Assembly: GCA_022072085.1 (NCBI GenBank)
Contig: JAJVII010000070.1
Span: 1-55,719, forward strand
Direction of reading: 5' to 3'
Source of the DNA: Phycisphaerae bacterium
GTDB taxonomy: Bacteria; Planctomycetota; Phycisphaerae; JAJVII01
Length of the DNA: 55,719 nt
Of this stretch, positions 43,694-51,987 are shown one piece after another. How positions within the stretch are numbered: the stretch's first letter is position 1; the number at the start of each line of letters is the position of its first letter. The notes under the pieces were generated by a model that saw only the letters and a list, made by a program, of their open reading frames with translations, did not search any database and was not told the DNA's origin. The translations under genes and the position numbers were made by a program.

Positions 43694-44713
43694 TCAGTAC
43701 CCTTCCGGCTCCAGCTTCACCTTGCCGCGGAAGATGTGGTGCACGACGGCGGTGTAGACCAGCACCGCGGGCATGCCGACCAGGGCGATGACGAGCATCG
43801 CCTTGAGCGTCAGCGGCGTCGAGCTGCTGTTGGCGATCGTCAGGCTGCGCGACAGGTCGTCGGAGCAGGGGAGCAGCCGCGGATAGAGCCCGCCGGCCGC
43901 CAGGGCCATGCCCGCCCCGATGGCCGCCGAGCTGGCGACGAACGCCCGGCTGAACCGCCCGCTGCGGACCAGGGGCACGACGGCTGCCAGTCCGCCGGCT
44001 GCCAGCACGAGCAGCACCCAGGTCAGCGGCCGCGCCAGCAGGGCGCGTTCAAACAGGAACGGCGAGACGGCCCGGGCCGCCGCGGTCGCGCCGATGAACA
44101 GCACGATGAACAGCGCCCAGAGCGGACCGACGAGCCGAACCAGCCGGGCCTGCTGCTCGCCCTCGCACTTGCCGGCCAGGTAGATCGCCCCGTGGGCGGT
44201 CGCCCCGACCAGCGTGAGGACGCCGACCAGCAGACTGAAGGGGTTGAGCAGGCCGATGAACGTGCCGGCGTAGTCGCCCTGGGCGTTCAGCGGCACGCCG
44301 CGCAGGACGTTGCCGAATGCGACGCCCAGCAGCAGCGCCGGAACGGCCGAGCAGACCCAGAAGGTCGCGTCCCACGTCCGCCGCCAGCCGGGGGAGTTGA
44401 TCCGCGAGCGGAACTCCAGCGCCACCGCGCGTCCGATCAGCACCGCCAGCAGCAGCATCAGGGCGATGTAGAAACCGGAGAAGACCGTCGCGTAGACCGG
44501 CGGAAAGGCGGCGAACAAGGCCCCGCCGGCCGTCAGCAGCCAGACCTCGTTGCCGTCCCAGGTCGGGCCGATCGAGCCCAGCGAGATCCGCCGCTGGTCG
44601 TCGCCGCGCGCCAAGATGTGCAGCGCGCCGACGCCCAGGTCGTATCCGTCCATGATCGCATAGCCGATCAGCAGCACGAACAGCAGCACAAACCAGGTGT
44701 CTTGCAGAGTCAT
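43694..44713 (-). CDS. cydB: Cytochrome bd quinol oxidase subunit II
   Basis: 339 residues, eight to nine hydrophobic helices. The N-terminus TWFVLLFVLLIGYAIMDGYD, then LGVGAL, and IGPTWDGNEVWLLTAGGALF are the CydB signatures (the conserved Trp/Asp/Asn quartet near the haem region). It overlaps cydA by four bases (ATGA), so the two are co-translated in a 1:1 ratio. Together they form the inner-membrane bd oxidase that reduces oxygen to water with electrons from quinol, at very high oxygen affinity. Confidence 0.95.
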   Translation of the reverse strand: MTLQDTWFVLLFVLLIGYAIMDGYDLGVGALHILARGDDQRRISLGSIGPTWDGNEVWLLTAGGALFAAFPPVYATVFSGFYIALMLLLAVLIGRAVALEFRSRINSPGWRRTWDATFWVCSAVPALLLGVAFGNVLRGVPLNAQGDYAGTFIGLLNPFSLLVGVLTLVGATAHGAIYLAGKCEGEQQARLVRLVGPLWALFIVLFIGATAAARAVSPFLFERALLARPLTWVLLVLAAGGLAAVVPLVRSGRFSRAFVASSAAIGAGMALAAGGLYPRLLPCSDDLSRSLTIANSSSTPLTLKAMLVIALVGMPAVLVYTAVVHHIFRGKVKLEPEGY

Positions 44714-46089
44714 GCCTGCCTCCCGGGGTTGGAGAGCGCCGCCACGCCCATCTCGACCGCTGCGTGCCTTATCTTATGCCGGATCAGGAACAGGTAGAGC
44801 GCGAACAGCGCCAGGTAGATCGCGCCCAGCAGGAAGATCGAGAACAGCACATGGGCCGCCGACAGGTTGCTGGAGAAGGCGTCGGAGGTCCGCATGACGT
44901 GGTAGACGATCCAGGGCTGCCGACCGGCCTCGGCGGTCATCCACCCGAACTGGCAGGCCGCCAGCGGCAGCGGAATCGAGATCAGCAGCACCCAGAGGAA
45001 CCATCGGCTGGCGTAGACCTTGCCGCCGCGCAGCCGCAGCACGCCCCAGGCGGTGGCGGCCAGGAAGAACGTGCCCAGGATGACCATGTTGTGGAAGGAG
45101 ACGAAGGTCAGCCAAAGCGGCGGGATGTCGTCGGCGGGGAACTGGTCGATGCCCTTGATCTCGGCATTGGTGTCGCCGAACGCCATCCAGGAGAGCAGGC
45201 CGGGCACTTCTACCGATGCCTTGAGCTGCGGCGGCTTGGAGTAGGGCAGGGCGAAGAGCACCAGCGGGGCGCTGTCGGACGAGTTGTAGAGCCCTTCGAT
45301 GGCGGCGAACTTCTCCGGCTGCATCCGCGCCACCTGCTGGGCGTGCATGTGGCCGAAGGGGAACGCGACGAGGATCGAGCCGATCAGGCCGACGACCAGC
45401 GAGACCTTGAGGGCCTTGCGGGCAGCCGCCGCGACGGCCTCGGGCTGGGCGGCGTCCTTGCGGGCCCGCAGCAGCAGCCAGGCGGCCAGGCCGGCCATGA
45501 AGAACGCCCCGCTCACCACCGCCGCCATGATCGTGTGCAGGTAGCGAATATTGGTCGAGGGGTTGAAGACGGCCGCCCAGAAGTCGGTCAGCTCGGCCCG
45601 GCCGAGCGCCTCGTTCACGCGGAAGCCTGCGGGCGTCTGCATCCAGGAGTTGGCGACGATGATCCAGAACGCCGAGAGCGTCGATCCGATCGCGACCATC
45701 AGGATCGCGAACCAGTGCCAGCCCCTGGCGATCCGGTTGCGGGCGAAGAGGTAGACGCCCAGGAAGGTGGACTCCAGGAAGAAGGCGAAGACGCCCTCAG
45801 CCGCCAGCGGGGCGCCGAAGATGTCGCCGACGAACTTGGAGTAGCGGGCCCAGTTGGTGCCGAACTGGAACTCCATCACGATGCCGGTCGCGACGCCCAC
45901 CGCGAAGGTGAGCCCCAGCAGCTTGCCGAAGAACTTGCCCGCCTGCTGCCAGGCGAGGTCGTTCCGCCGCCAGCCCATCCACTCGACGATGACCAGCAGC
46001 CACGCCAGCCCGATGGTGATTGGCGGAAAGAGGAAGTGGAACCCGACGGTGATGGCGAACTGGATGCGGCTGAGCATCTGTACGTCCAT
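44710..46089 (-). CDS. cydA: Cytochrome bd quinol oxidase subunit I
   Basis: 459 residues, about nine membrane helices. The N-terminal LSRIQFAITVGFHFLFPPIT holds the haem b595/d histidine; MEFQFGTNWARYSKFVGDIF, LESTFLGVYLFA, and GRQPWIVYHVMRTSDAF (quinol-binding side) are conserved. The region between helices 6 and 7 is short, so it is of the short-Q-loop class. No separate CydX-like small gene was seen next to it. The gene follows the Rrf2 regulator by 66 bases on the same strand and is probably in its operon. Confidence 0.95.
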   Translation of the reverse strand: MDVQMLSRIQFAITVGFHFLFPPITIGLAWLLVIVEWMGWRRNDLAWQQAGKFFGKLLGLTFAVGVATGIVMEFQFGTNWARYSKFVGDIFGAPLAAEGVFAFFLESTFLGVYLFARNRIARGWHWFAILMVAIGSTLSAFWIIVANSWMQTPAGFRVNEALGRAELTDFWAAVFNPSTNIRYLHTIMAAVVSGAFFMAGLAAWLLLRARKDAAQPEAVAAAARKALKVSLVVGLIGSILVAFPFGHMHAQQVARMQPEKFAAIEGLYNSSDSAPLVLFALPYSKPPQLKASVEVPGLLSWMAFGDTNAEIKGIDQFPADDIPPLWLTFVSFHNMVILGTFFLAATAWGVLRLRGGKVYASRWFLWVLLISIPLPLAACQFGWMTAEAGRQPWIVYHVMRTSDAFSSNLSAAHVLFSIFLLGAIYLALFALYLFLIRHKIRHAAVEMGVAALSNPGRQA

Positions 46090-46155
46090 AGGTGTCGCTC
46101 CTTGCTGTCGGCCCCTCTCCGGGCCCGCTCATTTACATTCACCGGCGGCCTGATT

Positions 46156-46602
46156 TCAAGACGATGCCGGTTCGCCCGCGCGAGATTCGATCCGCTCGTC
46201 CGGCGGGATGAGGCTGGCGATGGTCGCCCCAGCCAGCACGTTAGTCAGGCTCTCCTGCGCCCGGGCCCAGACCTTGTGAACCGTGCAGATCACGTCGCGC
46301 GGGCACTCGCCCTTGCGAATCAGGCAGCGGTTGAGCGCGACCGGGCCCTCCATCGCCTCGACCACCTCCAGCACGGTCAGTTCCTTCGGGTCGCGGAGCA
46401 ACTGCACGCCGCCGGTTCGGCCGGGCAGCGTCGCCAGGATGCCCGCCCGGCTGAGCGACTGCATCACCTTGGGCACGTAGCCCGGCGGGATGCCCTGCCG
46501 CCGGGCGATCTGCCCCGACGTGACCCGCTGCCCGCTGGGCAGCCGGATCGCCAGATCCAGCACGACCCGTACGGCGTAGTCTGTAGTTCGAGTGATTTCC
46601 AT
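46156..46602 (-). CDS. Rrf2-family transcriptional regulator with three-cysteine cluster site
   Basis: 148 residues. Winged helix-turn-helix at 1-70 (MEITRTTDYAVRVVLDLA, GQIARRQGIPPGYVPKVMQ, LSRAGILATLPGRTGGVQL) and the Fe-S ligand loop C-x7-C-x5-C as CLIRKGECPRDVIC, typical of members that bind [2Fe-2S] or [4Fe-4S] clusters (IscR, NsrR, RsrR types). It would sense oxygen, nitric oxide or cluster supply and control cydAB just downstream. The ATG at 46602 has no ribosome site, a leaderless start is likely, and an operator lies in its promoter. Confidence 0.9.
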   Translation of the reverse strand: MEITRTTDYAVRVVLDLAIRLPSGQRVTSGQIARRQGIPPGYVPKVMQSLSRAGILATLPGRTGGVQLLRDPKELTVLEVVEAMEGPVALNRCLIRKGECPRDVICTVHKVWARAQESLTNVLAGATIASLIPPDERIESRAGEPASS

Positions 46603-46608
46603 AAAATA

Positions 46609-46637
46609 AATATACTAGACACAGTTTATATAGATAA
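46609..46637 (-). promoter_or_regulatory. Rrf2 promoter with overlapping IscR-like operator
   Basis: Minus strand: TTATCT (-35), 17 bases, TATATT (-10), then six bases to the ATG. The dyad TATAAACT-gtgtct-AGTATATT (46609-46630; six of eight positions complementary, with the ACT-N6-AGT core of IscR-type sites) covers spacer and -10, so self-repression is expected. Confidence 0.6.
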
Positions 46638-46768
46638 CTTGATCCCGGCAAGAGAAATCCAATTCAGGAAGTGGACCGGCGAAAGAATCTGCGCCGCAAA
46701 GCATGTAAATACAATTTCTTATGAATTGCTCTTCCGGCTGGCGGCCGTTCGCCGCCGCTTCGGCGCGG

Positions 46769-48961
46769 TCACGGCAACTTCACGTCCTTCAGCGGCGTCA
46801 CGCGGGCCTTGTCCGCATCCAGACGCAGGGCCCAGACGCCGCCGCCGTAGGCCGCGTCGCCCACCCAGACCAGGTCCCGCCCGGCGTCGTAAGCGGCGCC
46901 CAGGCATACGCCATGGGTGTCGACGGGCGTCTTGCCGGCTGGCAGGGCGAGTTGCACGCCGACCCAGCGGTTGGCCTTCGGGTCGTAGGCGCAGAACTGG
47001 TCGGGCGAGGTCTTGCCGTTGACGGTCAGCCGGGTGATCCACAGGAACAGGTCGGCCGTCGGCACGTAGACGGCCTCGCGAAGGAACATCTGCCACTTGG
47101 CGTCCTTGTTGTCCAGGCCCTGGGGGTCCAGCGGCGTGATCTGCATGGTCTTGAGATCCAGCGCGTGGATCTGCCCGTCATAGGGCTTGGCGTATCCGCC
47201 GAGCGTGACCAGCAGCATGCGGTCGCGTTTGGGGTCGTAGACCATGCCGCAACTGTCCACCCCGACGCCGGGCATCCGGCCCTTGACCGCCAGCGGCTGC
47301 CACTGGAGCGTCTTCTCGTCCAGCAGCCAGGCCTTGTCGCCGAACCAGTCGAACATCCCGTGGGCGGTGTATCGCAGTTGCGTGCCGTAGGCGTCGTTGT
47401 TCTGGCCGTCGGCCATGCGGCCGCGCCCGGCCCAGTCGGCCTTCGCGGGGTCGTAGAGGTAGAAGTGCGGGTCGATCTTCTGGTCGTTCACGCTGGCCAT
47501 CACCATGCGGTCCAGCGCCGGGTCGAAGGCCTGCCCGTTCCAGACGTGCTTCTTCACCCACGGCCGCAGGTTGAAGTCGAACCCGGAGGGATACTGCTCG
47601 TTGGTGCCGCAGCAGCCCAGCGGCAGTTCGACCGGGTCGGTGATCTCCCATCGCCCCGTCGCCAGGTGGAACCGTGCGACGTCGTTGCCGCAGTAGCTCG
47701 CGTGCCCCCCCGCCCAGATGTAGAGCATGTCGCGCCCGGCGTCGTAGACCCACGTGCCCCAGTCGCGGCTGCCCAGCTCGATCGGCGTGTCCAGCCGGGC
47801 CCACGTATTGGCCGGCAGGGCCTTGAGCTTCGCCTCGTGGGCGGCGGCGTCGGGCCGGTCGCCCTTCATGTACCCCTCCGGGCCGGCCGGCGGCCAGTAG
47901 CGGGCCGACCGCGTGTCCGACGGGCAGCCCTTCTCCTCGTGGCCGTCGGGCGTCCACGCGTTCTTCGCGATGTCGTAGACCCAGCGGGCGGGTCCGACGT
48001 GGATGAAGTGCTTGCCCGGCACGTACTGGCAGCCGCCGCGGATGGCGATCCGCCCGTCGCCCAGGGCCTCGATCAGGGCGTCGCATCGCGGCTCGGGCGC
48101 CGCCTGCTGATGCCGCTGCTGCCAGCGCCGCCCGGCCGGGTCGAACAGCCACAGGTCGTTGGTCTGGTAGTCGAAGTGCTCGCCGCCGAAGATGACGAAC
48201 TGCTTCGTCTTCGGTTCCCAGGCGATCCTGCTCAGTGCCCGCGGCGGCGGCTCGGCGTCGAAGGCCTCGGCCGCGATCTCCAGTTCGATCTGCGCCCGCC
48301 GCATCGTTGCCATCCGCTCGGGCGTCGTCCGCTGGTCGAAGGGCTTGATCTGATCGGCCGATGCCTCCAGATGCCCCAGCGCGAACGCTATCTGTCCGGC
48401 CTCGTAGTCGCCCGGGGCCTTGGCGCCCTTCAGGTCGGCGATCAATGCCGCCAACTCCTTCGCCAGCGTCTGGACAGCCGGGTCGATGTCGGCCTTGATC
48501 GCCGCGGCCTCCGCGTCGGCTGACTTGCCCTCGAAGTAGAGGCTCCGCGCCTTGGCCAGCGCGTCCTTGCATGCGTCGCGCAGCCGGCGGACCTGGGCGA
48601 ACCGCGGCTGGAGCGGGTTGGCCTTGCGCAGTTCGTCGATGATGGGCGTCCACTTGCCGTCGACGAGCACGCGCGTGTGCGGCCGGCCGTCGTCGGAGAG
48701 TTGATCGACCCCGCCGAACGCCAGGCCCGTGCCGTCGGGCAGTTCGCAGGTCCAGCCCCAGAGGACCGGGTCCCGCTTCCACTCGGTCGCGGGCACGGGA
48801 TAGGGCTTGCCGCGTTCCAGCGGCTGGGGGATGGTGCGCTCCGGCACGGTGACGCACTTGATCTGCGGCTCCGGGTCGGCCGCGACCGCCGCCAGCGCCG
48901 ACGTCAGCACGATCGCGCCTGCGACCAGAAGGGCCATGACTGATTCTCTTCGCGTGGGCAT
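46769..48961 (-). CDS. Secreted kelch-repeat-like protein
   Basis: 730 residues from ATG 48961, behind AGGGAG. Signal peptide of ~30 residues (VMALLVAGAIVLTSALAAVA). A helical segment of about 100 residues (RRLRDACKDALAKARSLYFE onward) interrupts the beginning of a beta-propeller whose blades read like kelch units: KQFVIFGGEHFDYQTNDLWL, then WVYDAGRDMLYIWAGGHASY, MVYDPKRDRMLLVTLGGYAK and AAYDAGRDLVWVGDAAYGGG. Such propellers bind ligands or sugars and sometimes hold catalytic sites (galactose-oxidase-like), but no copper ligands are evident to me. Exported; partner and substrate unknown. It is upstream of the Rrf2/cyd genes but separated from them by an AT-rich promoter region. Confidence 0.78.
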   Translation of the reverse strand: MPTRRESVMALLVAGAIVLTSALAAVAADPEPQIKCVTVPERTIPQPLERGKPYPVPATEWKRDPVLWGWTCELPDGTGLAFGGVDQLSDDGRPHTRVLVDGKWTPIIDELRKANPLQPRFAQVRRLRDACKDALAKARSLYFEGKSADAEAAAIKADIDPAVQTLAKELAALIADLKGAKAPGDYEAGQIAFALGHLEASADQIKPFDQRTTPERMATMRRAQIELEIAAEAFDAEPPPRALSRIAWEPKTKQFVIFGGEHFDYQTNDLWLFDPAGRRWQQRHQQAAPEPRCDALIEALGDGRIAIRGGCQYVPGKHFIHVGPARWVYDIAKNAWTPDGHEEKGCPSDTRSARYWPPAGPEGYMKGDRPDAAAHEAKLKALPANTWARLDTPIELGSRDWGTWVYDAGRDMLYIWAGGHASYCGNDVARFHLATGRWEITDPVELPLGCCGTNEQYPSGFDFNLRPWVKKHVWNGQAFDPALDRMVMASVNDQKIDPHFYLYDPAKADWAGRGRMADGQNNDAYGTQLRYTAHGMFDWFGDKAWLLDEKTLQWQPLAVKGRMPGVGVDSCGMVYDPKRDRMLLVTLGGYAKPYDGQIHALDLKTMQITPLDPQGLDNKDAKWQMFLREAVYVPTADLFLWITRLTVNGKTSPDQFCAYDPKANRWVGVQLALPAGKTPVDTHGVCLGAAYDAGRDLVWVGDAAYGGGVWALRLDADKARVTPLKDVKLP

Positions 48962-49111
48962 GGTGCACTCCCTGAAGCTGTGGCGACTTGCGAGTCGGCG
49001 GCCTGGGGCCCGACCGCCGCCAAGCATGTGAATCTCCCCGCCCACAGCATACCCGCGGGGCCGGGCCGCCGCCATCCCGCTGCGGGCGCGGCGAAGATTC
49101 CCGCACCCGAT

Positions 49112-49140
49112 TTGACTTCCCCCGGCGCGGCGCCTATTTT
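49112..49140 (+). promoter_or_regulatory. Promoter of the ArsR/SRPBCC pair
   Basis: TTGACT, 17 bases, TATTTT, 38 bases before ATG 49178. The following ccacaaggttaaatac could be part of the regulator's own site. Confidence 0.55.
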
Positions 49141-49177
49141 ACCACAAGGTTAAATACGCACCCACGGGAACAACACC

Positions 49178-49546
49178 ATGGCCACAGACCCGCTCAGTGT
49201 GACTTTCGCGGCGCTGGCCGACCCGACCCGCCGGGCCATCCTCAAGCGGCTGGCCCGCGGCGAGGCGTCGGTCACCGACCTGTCCGAGCCGTTCGACATG
49301 ACCATGCCCGCGATCACCAAGCACCTGAAGGTGCTCCAGGGCGCGGGGCTGGTCGAACGGGGGCGGCGGGCCCAGTGGCGGCCCTGCCGGTTGCGGGCCC
49401 GGCCGCTCAAGCGGGCCACCGACTGGATCGCCCAGTACAGGCGCTTCTGGGAAGAGAGCCTCGACCGGCTGGACGCGTTCCTTCAGGACGTGCAGGAGAA
49501 AGAGAAACCCAAGGGAGCCCGACGCCATGGCCAGACGAAAGTTTGA
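49178..49546 (+). CDS. ArsR-family winged-helix regulator
   Basis: 122 residues. FAALADPTRRAILKRLARGE followed by SVTDLSEPFDMTMPAITKHL and KVLQGAGLVERGRRAQWRPC is the standard ArsR fold; no metal-binding cysteine box is present (only one late Cys), so it probably responds to something other than a metal. The reading frame overlaps the downstream SRPBCC gene by 20 bases. ArsR-AHSA1 pairs are common; in them the regulator and the ligand-binding protein are thought to act in the same response. Confidence 0.9.
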   Translation: MATDPLSVTFAALADPTRRAILKRLARGEASVTDLSEPFDMTMPAITKHLKVLQGAGLVERGRRAQWRPCRLRARPLKRATDWIAQYRRFWEESLDRLDAFLQDVQEKEKPKGARRHGQTKV

Positions 49547-50453
49547 TCGCGACGTGCCGCCCGATCGTGAGATCGTCATCTCCCGCGTCATCAACGCCCC
49601 GCGCCGCCGCGTCTGGGAGGCGATGACCGACCCGGCGCAGCTCGACGCCTGGTGGGGGCCCCGCGGCTTCCGCAACGTCACCGAGTCGTTCGACCTTCGG
49701 CCGGGCGGCATCTGGCGGCACACGATGACCGGGCCCGACGGCGCGGAGTACCCCAACACCACGAAGTTCGTCGAAATCGTCCCGCCCGAGCGGATCGTCT
49801 TCCTCAACGGCGGCCGACTCCGCCGCGGGCGGGGGATCCGCTTCCACGCGATCTGGTCGCTGGTGGATCTGGGCGAGCGGACGCAGTTGATCGGCCACAT
49901 GATCTTCGACAAGCCCGAAGACCGCGACCTGGTCGTCCGCGAATACGGCGCGATTGAGGGCGGCAAACAGACGCTGGCCCGCCTGTCCGAGCACCTGGGC
50001 GTGCCCCCGGCGTTCGTGCTGGATATCGAGCGGGTCATCCATGCCCCGCGGCAGCGTGTGTTCGACGCCTGGACCGACCCCGAGCAGATGGTGCAGTGGT
50101 TCGCCCCCAGGCCCTTCAAGCTGATCATCGAGCAGATGGACTTCCGGCCGGGCGGCCGGTTCCGCATGGCCATGCGCGGGCCGGACGGACAGGACTTCCC
50201 TTTCACCGGCACTTACCGCGCGATCGACCCGCCGGCCCGGCTCTGCTGGACGGGCGAGTTTTCCGTCGGCCCGGCCGACCAGATGACGACGGTGGTGACC
50301 TTCTACGACCGCGGCGGCGAGACGCTGATTCGCGCCCTCCAGACGTTCCACGTGATGACTTCGATCATCGAGCAGGCGACCCAGGGCGCCAACGAAGGTT
50401 GGGACATCATGCTGACGCAGTTGGACGCCTTTGTCGCGCCGGCCAAGGCGTGA
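49527..50453 (+). CDS. Double SRPBCC (AHSA1-type) domain protein
   Basis: 308 residues containing two complete START/AHSA1-like domains in tandem. Domain 1 (about 15-155): ISRVINAPRRRVWEAMTDPA, LDAWWGPRGFRN, FDLRPGGIWRHTMTGPDG. Domain 2 (about 165-300): IERVIHAPRQRVFDAWTDPE, MVQWFAPRPF, MDFRPGGRFRMAMRGPDG. Each begins with the conserved Ala-Pro/Val-Trp block and the WW/WF-P motif, so an internal duplication or fusion took place; the usual form is a single domain. These folds hold hydrophobic ligands in a deep pocket. Translationally coupled to the ArsR gene. Confidence 0.88.
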   Translation: MARRKFDRDVPPDREIVISRVINAPRRRVWEAMTDPAQLDAWWGPRGFRNVTESFDLRPGGIWRHTMTGPDGAEYPNTTKFVEIVPPERIVFLNGGRLRRGRGIRFHAIWSLVDLGERTQLIGHMIFDKPEDRDLVVREYGAIEGGKQTLARLSEHLGVPPAFVLDIERVIHAPRQRVFDAWTDPEQMVQWFAPRPFKLIIEQMDFRPGGRFRMAMRGPDGQDFPFTGTYRAIDPPARLCWTGEFSVGPADQMTTVVTFYDRGGETLIRALQTFHVMTSIIEQATQGANEGWDIMLTQLDAFVAPAKA

Positions 50454-50455
50454 GA

Positions 50456-50487
50456 GCGCCGGGCGCAACGGGCTGTTTCACCGGCGC
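50456..50487. terminator. Weak hairpin between convergent genes
   Basis: GCGCCGG, 18-base loop, CCGGCGC, just after the SRPBCC stop; no T-run. Possible bidirectional terminator. Confidence 0.35.
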
Positions 50488-50534
50488 CATCAGGTCCCCG
50501 TCGTCGCGACCCGCGTAGGTTCTGTTAGAGCCCC

Positions 50535-51269
50535 TTACATGACCCCCTGGGCCTTCTTGTCGCTGACCGCCAGCAGCAGCCTGGGCTGGTGGCCTTCCTT
50601 GTCGTTGCTGGAGAAGTAGACGCGGGCCTTGCCCGTGCGGGTGAAGACCACCACGCCCTTGCAGTTCGGGTCGTCGGCCACGTGTCGCACGAACGCCGCA
50701 TCCAGCGGGATGGTCACGAACTGCATCTTGCTGGCGTCGGTCACGTCGGCCCCGCCGGGATTGAGCGTCGTCTTCACGCCGTCCTTGCTGAACACCAGCT
50801 CGCGGAGATTCTTGACCTTCTTCCCGTCAGCCGATGTCCACGGCTGCACGCCGAACTGGGCCGCGCCGCAGCAGACCTCGCCCTTGGCGGCCGGCTTCTG
50901 GTTCTTGTCGCCCTGTTTCCAGTCCGACGCGGTGTCCAGCGCCGCGACCTGGAGCCGGGCCGGACCCTCCTCGATCGCCCGGATCGACAGCACCAGGCCG
51001 GCCGATACTTCCTTGCCCGCGTGCTTGTCCAGCCAGGCCTTCAGCGCCGCCCGGTCGAAGTCCAGGATGGCCACGTCAGCCGAGTCCATCTCCAGGCTGC
51101 ACACGCGCAGCCGGTGGACTCCTCCGCCGTTCACGTTCATCTCGCTGGCGTGGAAGAAGACGCGGGCGTTCTGCGTGGCGGCCAGTTCCAGCGGCTTGTC
51201 CTGCGCGCATCCCGCGGCGGCCAGGAGGCAGAGAGCCCCGAGCGTCAGCGACAGTTTCATCGGCTTCAT
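50535..51269 (-). CDS. Lipoprotein with DNRLRE-like beta-sandwich
   Basis: 244 residues (starting at 51269, or 51260 at the second Met). Lipobox CLLAAAGC directs lipid anchoring. The body opens with LAATQNARVFFHASEMNVNG and ends YFSSNDKEGHQPRLLLAVSD; this start-and-end pattern is that of DNRLRE-type domains, beta-sandwich modules seen in secreted and surface proteins of Planctomycetota. Middle section has CCGAAQFGVQPWTS with an unusual Cys pair. Probably a surface-attached module without catalysis. Single gene, divergent from the PEP-CTERM region by a repeat-rich gap. Confidence 0.7.
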   Translation of the reverse strand: MKPMKLSLTLGALCLLAAAGCAQDKPLELAATQNARVFFHASEMNVNGGGVHRLRVCSLEMDSADVAILDFDRAALKAWLDKHAGKEVSAGLVLSIRAIEEGPARLQVAALDTASDWKQGDKNQKPAAKGEVCCGAAQFGVQPWTSADGKKVKNLRELVFSKDGVKTTLNPGGADVTDASKMQFVTIPLDAAFVRHVADDPNCKGVVVFTRTGKARVYFSSNDKEGHQPRLLLAVSDKKAQGVM

Positions 51270-51570
51270 GGTGGTCTCCCTCGATCAGGTGGATGGGGTC
51301 GGATTCTTGCTCCGCAACCGCCTGCATACCCCTCCGGGCCCGGTTTGTCCACCCCCTTGCATTTCTCCGCGGGGGCAAACGCAAAGTTATGAACGCAGAG
51401 GCAGAGCATTTTTCATAATTCAGTTCGCCGCTGAGGCGCAGAGGCGCTGAGAGAAAGGATTTGGAGCAAGACCGGCATCGGAGGAAACAAGAATATTCCG
51501 ATGCGAGGCCTTTCACAAATCCTTGTCCCTCTGCGACTCAGCGCCTCAGCGGCCAACTATGAAAAGTCCT

Positions 51571-51695
51571 GAGGAACAGAGGTGCAGAGGTGGGGGCAGA
51601 GGCATCTTTTTCTCAAGGAATTCAAAGCTCTGTCGGACCTCTGCCCCTCATCCGCTCTGCGTTTGATCCGGGTTGCCGGACTTTGCGATGGCCCT
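51571..51695. repeat. Dispersed ~115 bp repeat, copy B
   Basis: Homologous along its length to 43325-43439, with a ten-base insertion near the left end. It ends just upstream of the paired dyads. Confidence 0.75.
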
Positions 51696-51720
51696 GGTTT
51701 CTCCGCGGGGCCCGGCGGGC

Positions 51721-51770
51721 GTTGCCGGGAATCAACATTGGGCGGTCCGGGTGTTGCCGGAAATCAACAC
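51721..51770. promoter_or_regulatory. Paired upstream dyads (candidate activator sites) for PEP-CTERM gene 1
   Basis: GTTGCCGGGAATCAAC (51721-51736) and GTTGCCGGAAATCAAC (51753-51768; extended dyad GTGTTG...CAACAC 51751-51770). The centres are 32 bases apart, about three helical turns, so two dimers could bind on one face of the DNA. They lie about 120-160 bases before a sigma-54 promoter, the usual place for bacterial enhancers. Confidence 0.6.
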
Positions 51771-51887
51771 GACCAGCCGGCCGGGGGCGCCCGGCCTCGG
51801 CAGGCGTACGGTATTTTGGGTCCCAAGCCTCGGCCAGCTACGGCCTTACGCGGGTCCGGCCCGTTCCCTGTCAGGCGGAGCCCCCTC

Positions 51888-51903
51888 TGGCATGCCATTT
51901 GCA
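51888..51903 (+). promoter_or_regulatory. Sigma-54 promoter of PEP-CTERM gene 1
   Basis: TGGCATGCCATTTGCA: -24 GG at 51889-51890 and -12 GC at 51901-51902, the exact spacing required by RpoN. ATG 51988 is 84 bases downstream. Confidence 0.75.
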
Positions 51904-51987
51904 GGAAAATCAGACAGAGCCTAGCCGGCTCGCACGTCTTTGCGTCCCGGAGAGAGAAGCCGCCTCGTCTTTGAAAGGGTCAGTCAG

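Larger units (their letters stand above)
51270..51987. other. 718-base control and repeat region upstream of the first PEP-CTERM gene
   Basis: No gene seen. 51382-51560 is an inverted repeat (gaggcgcagaggcgctgag; ctcagcgcctcagcgg). 51571-51695 is copy B of the ~115 bp element. Two GTTG...CAAC dyads (51721-51770) and a sigma-54 promoter (51888-51903) follow. Confidence 0.7.
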
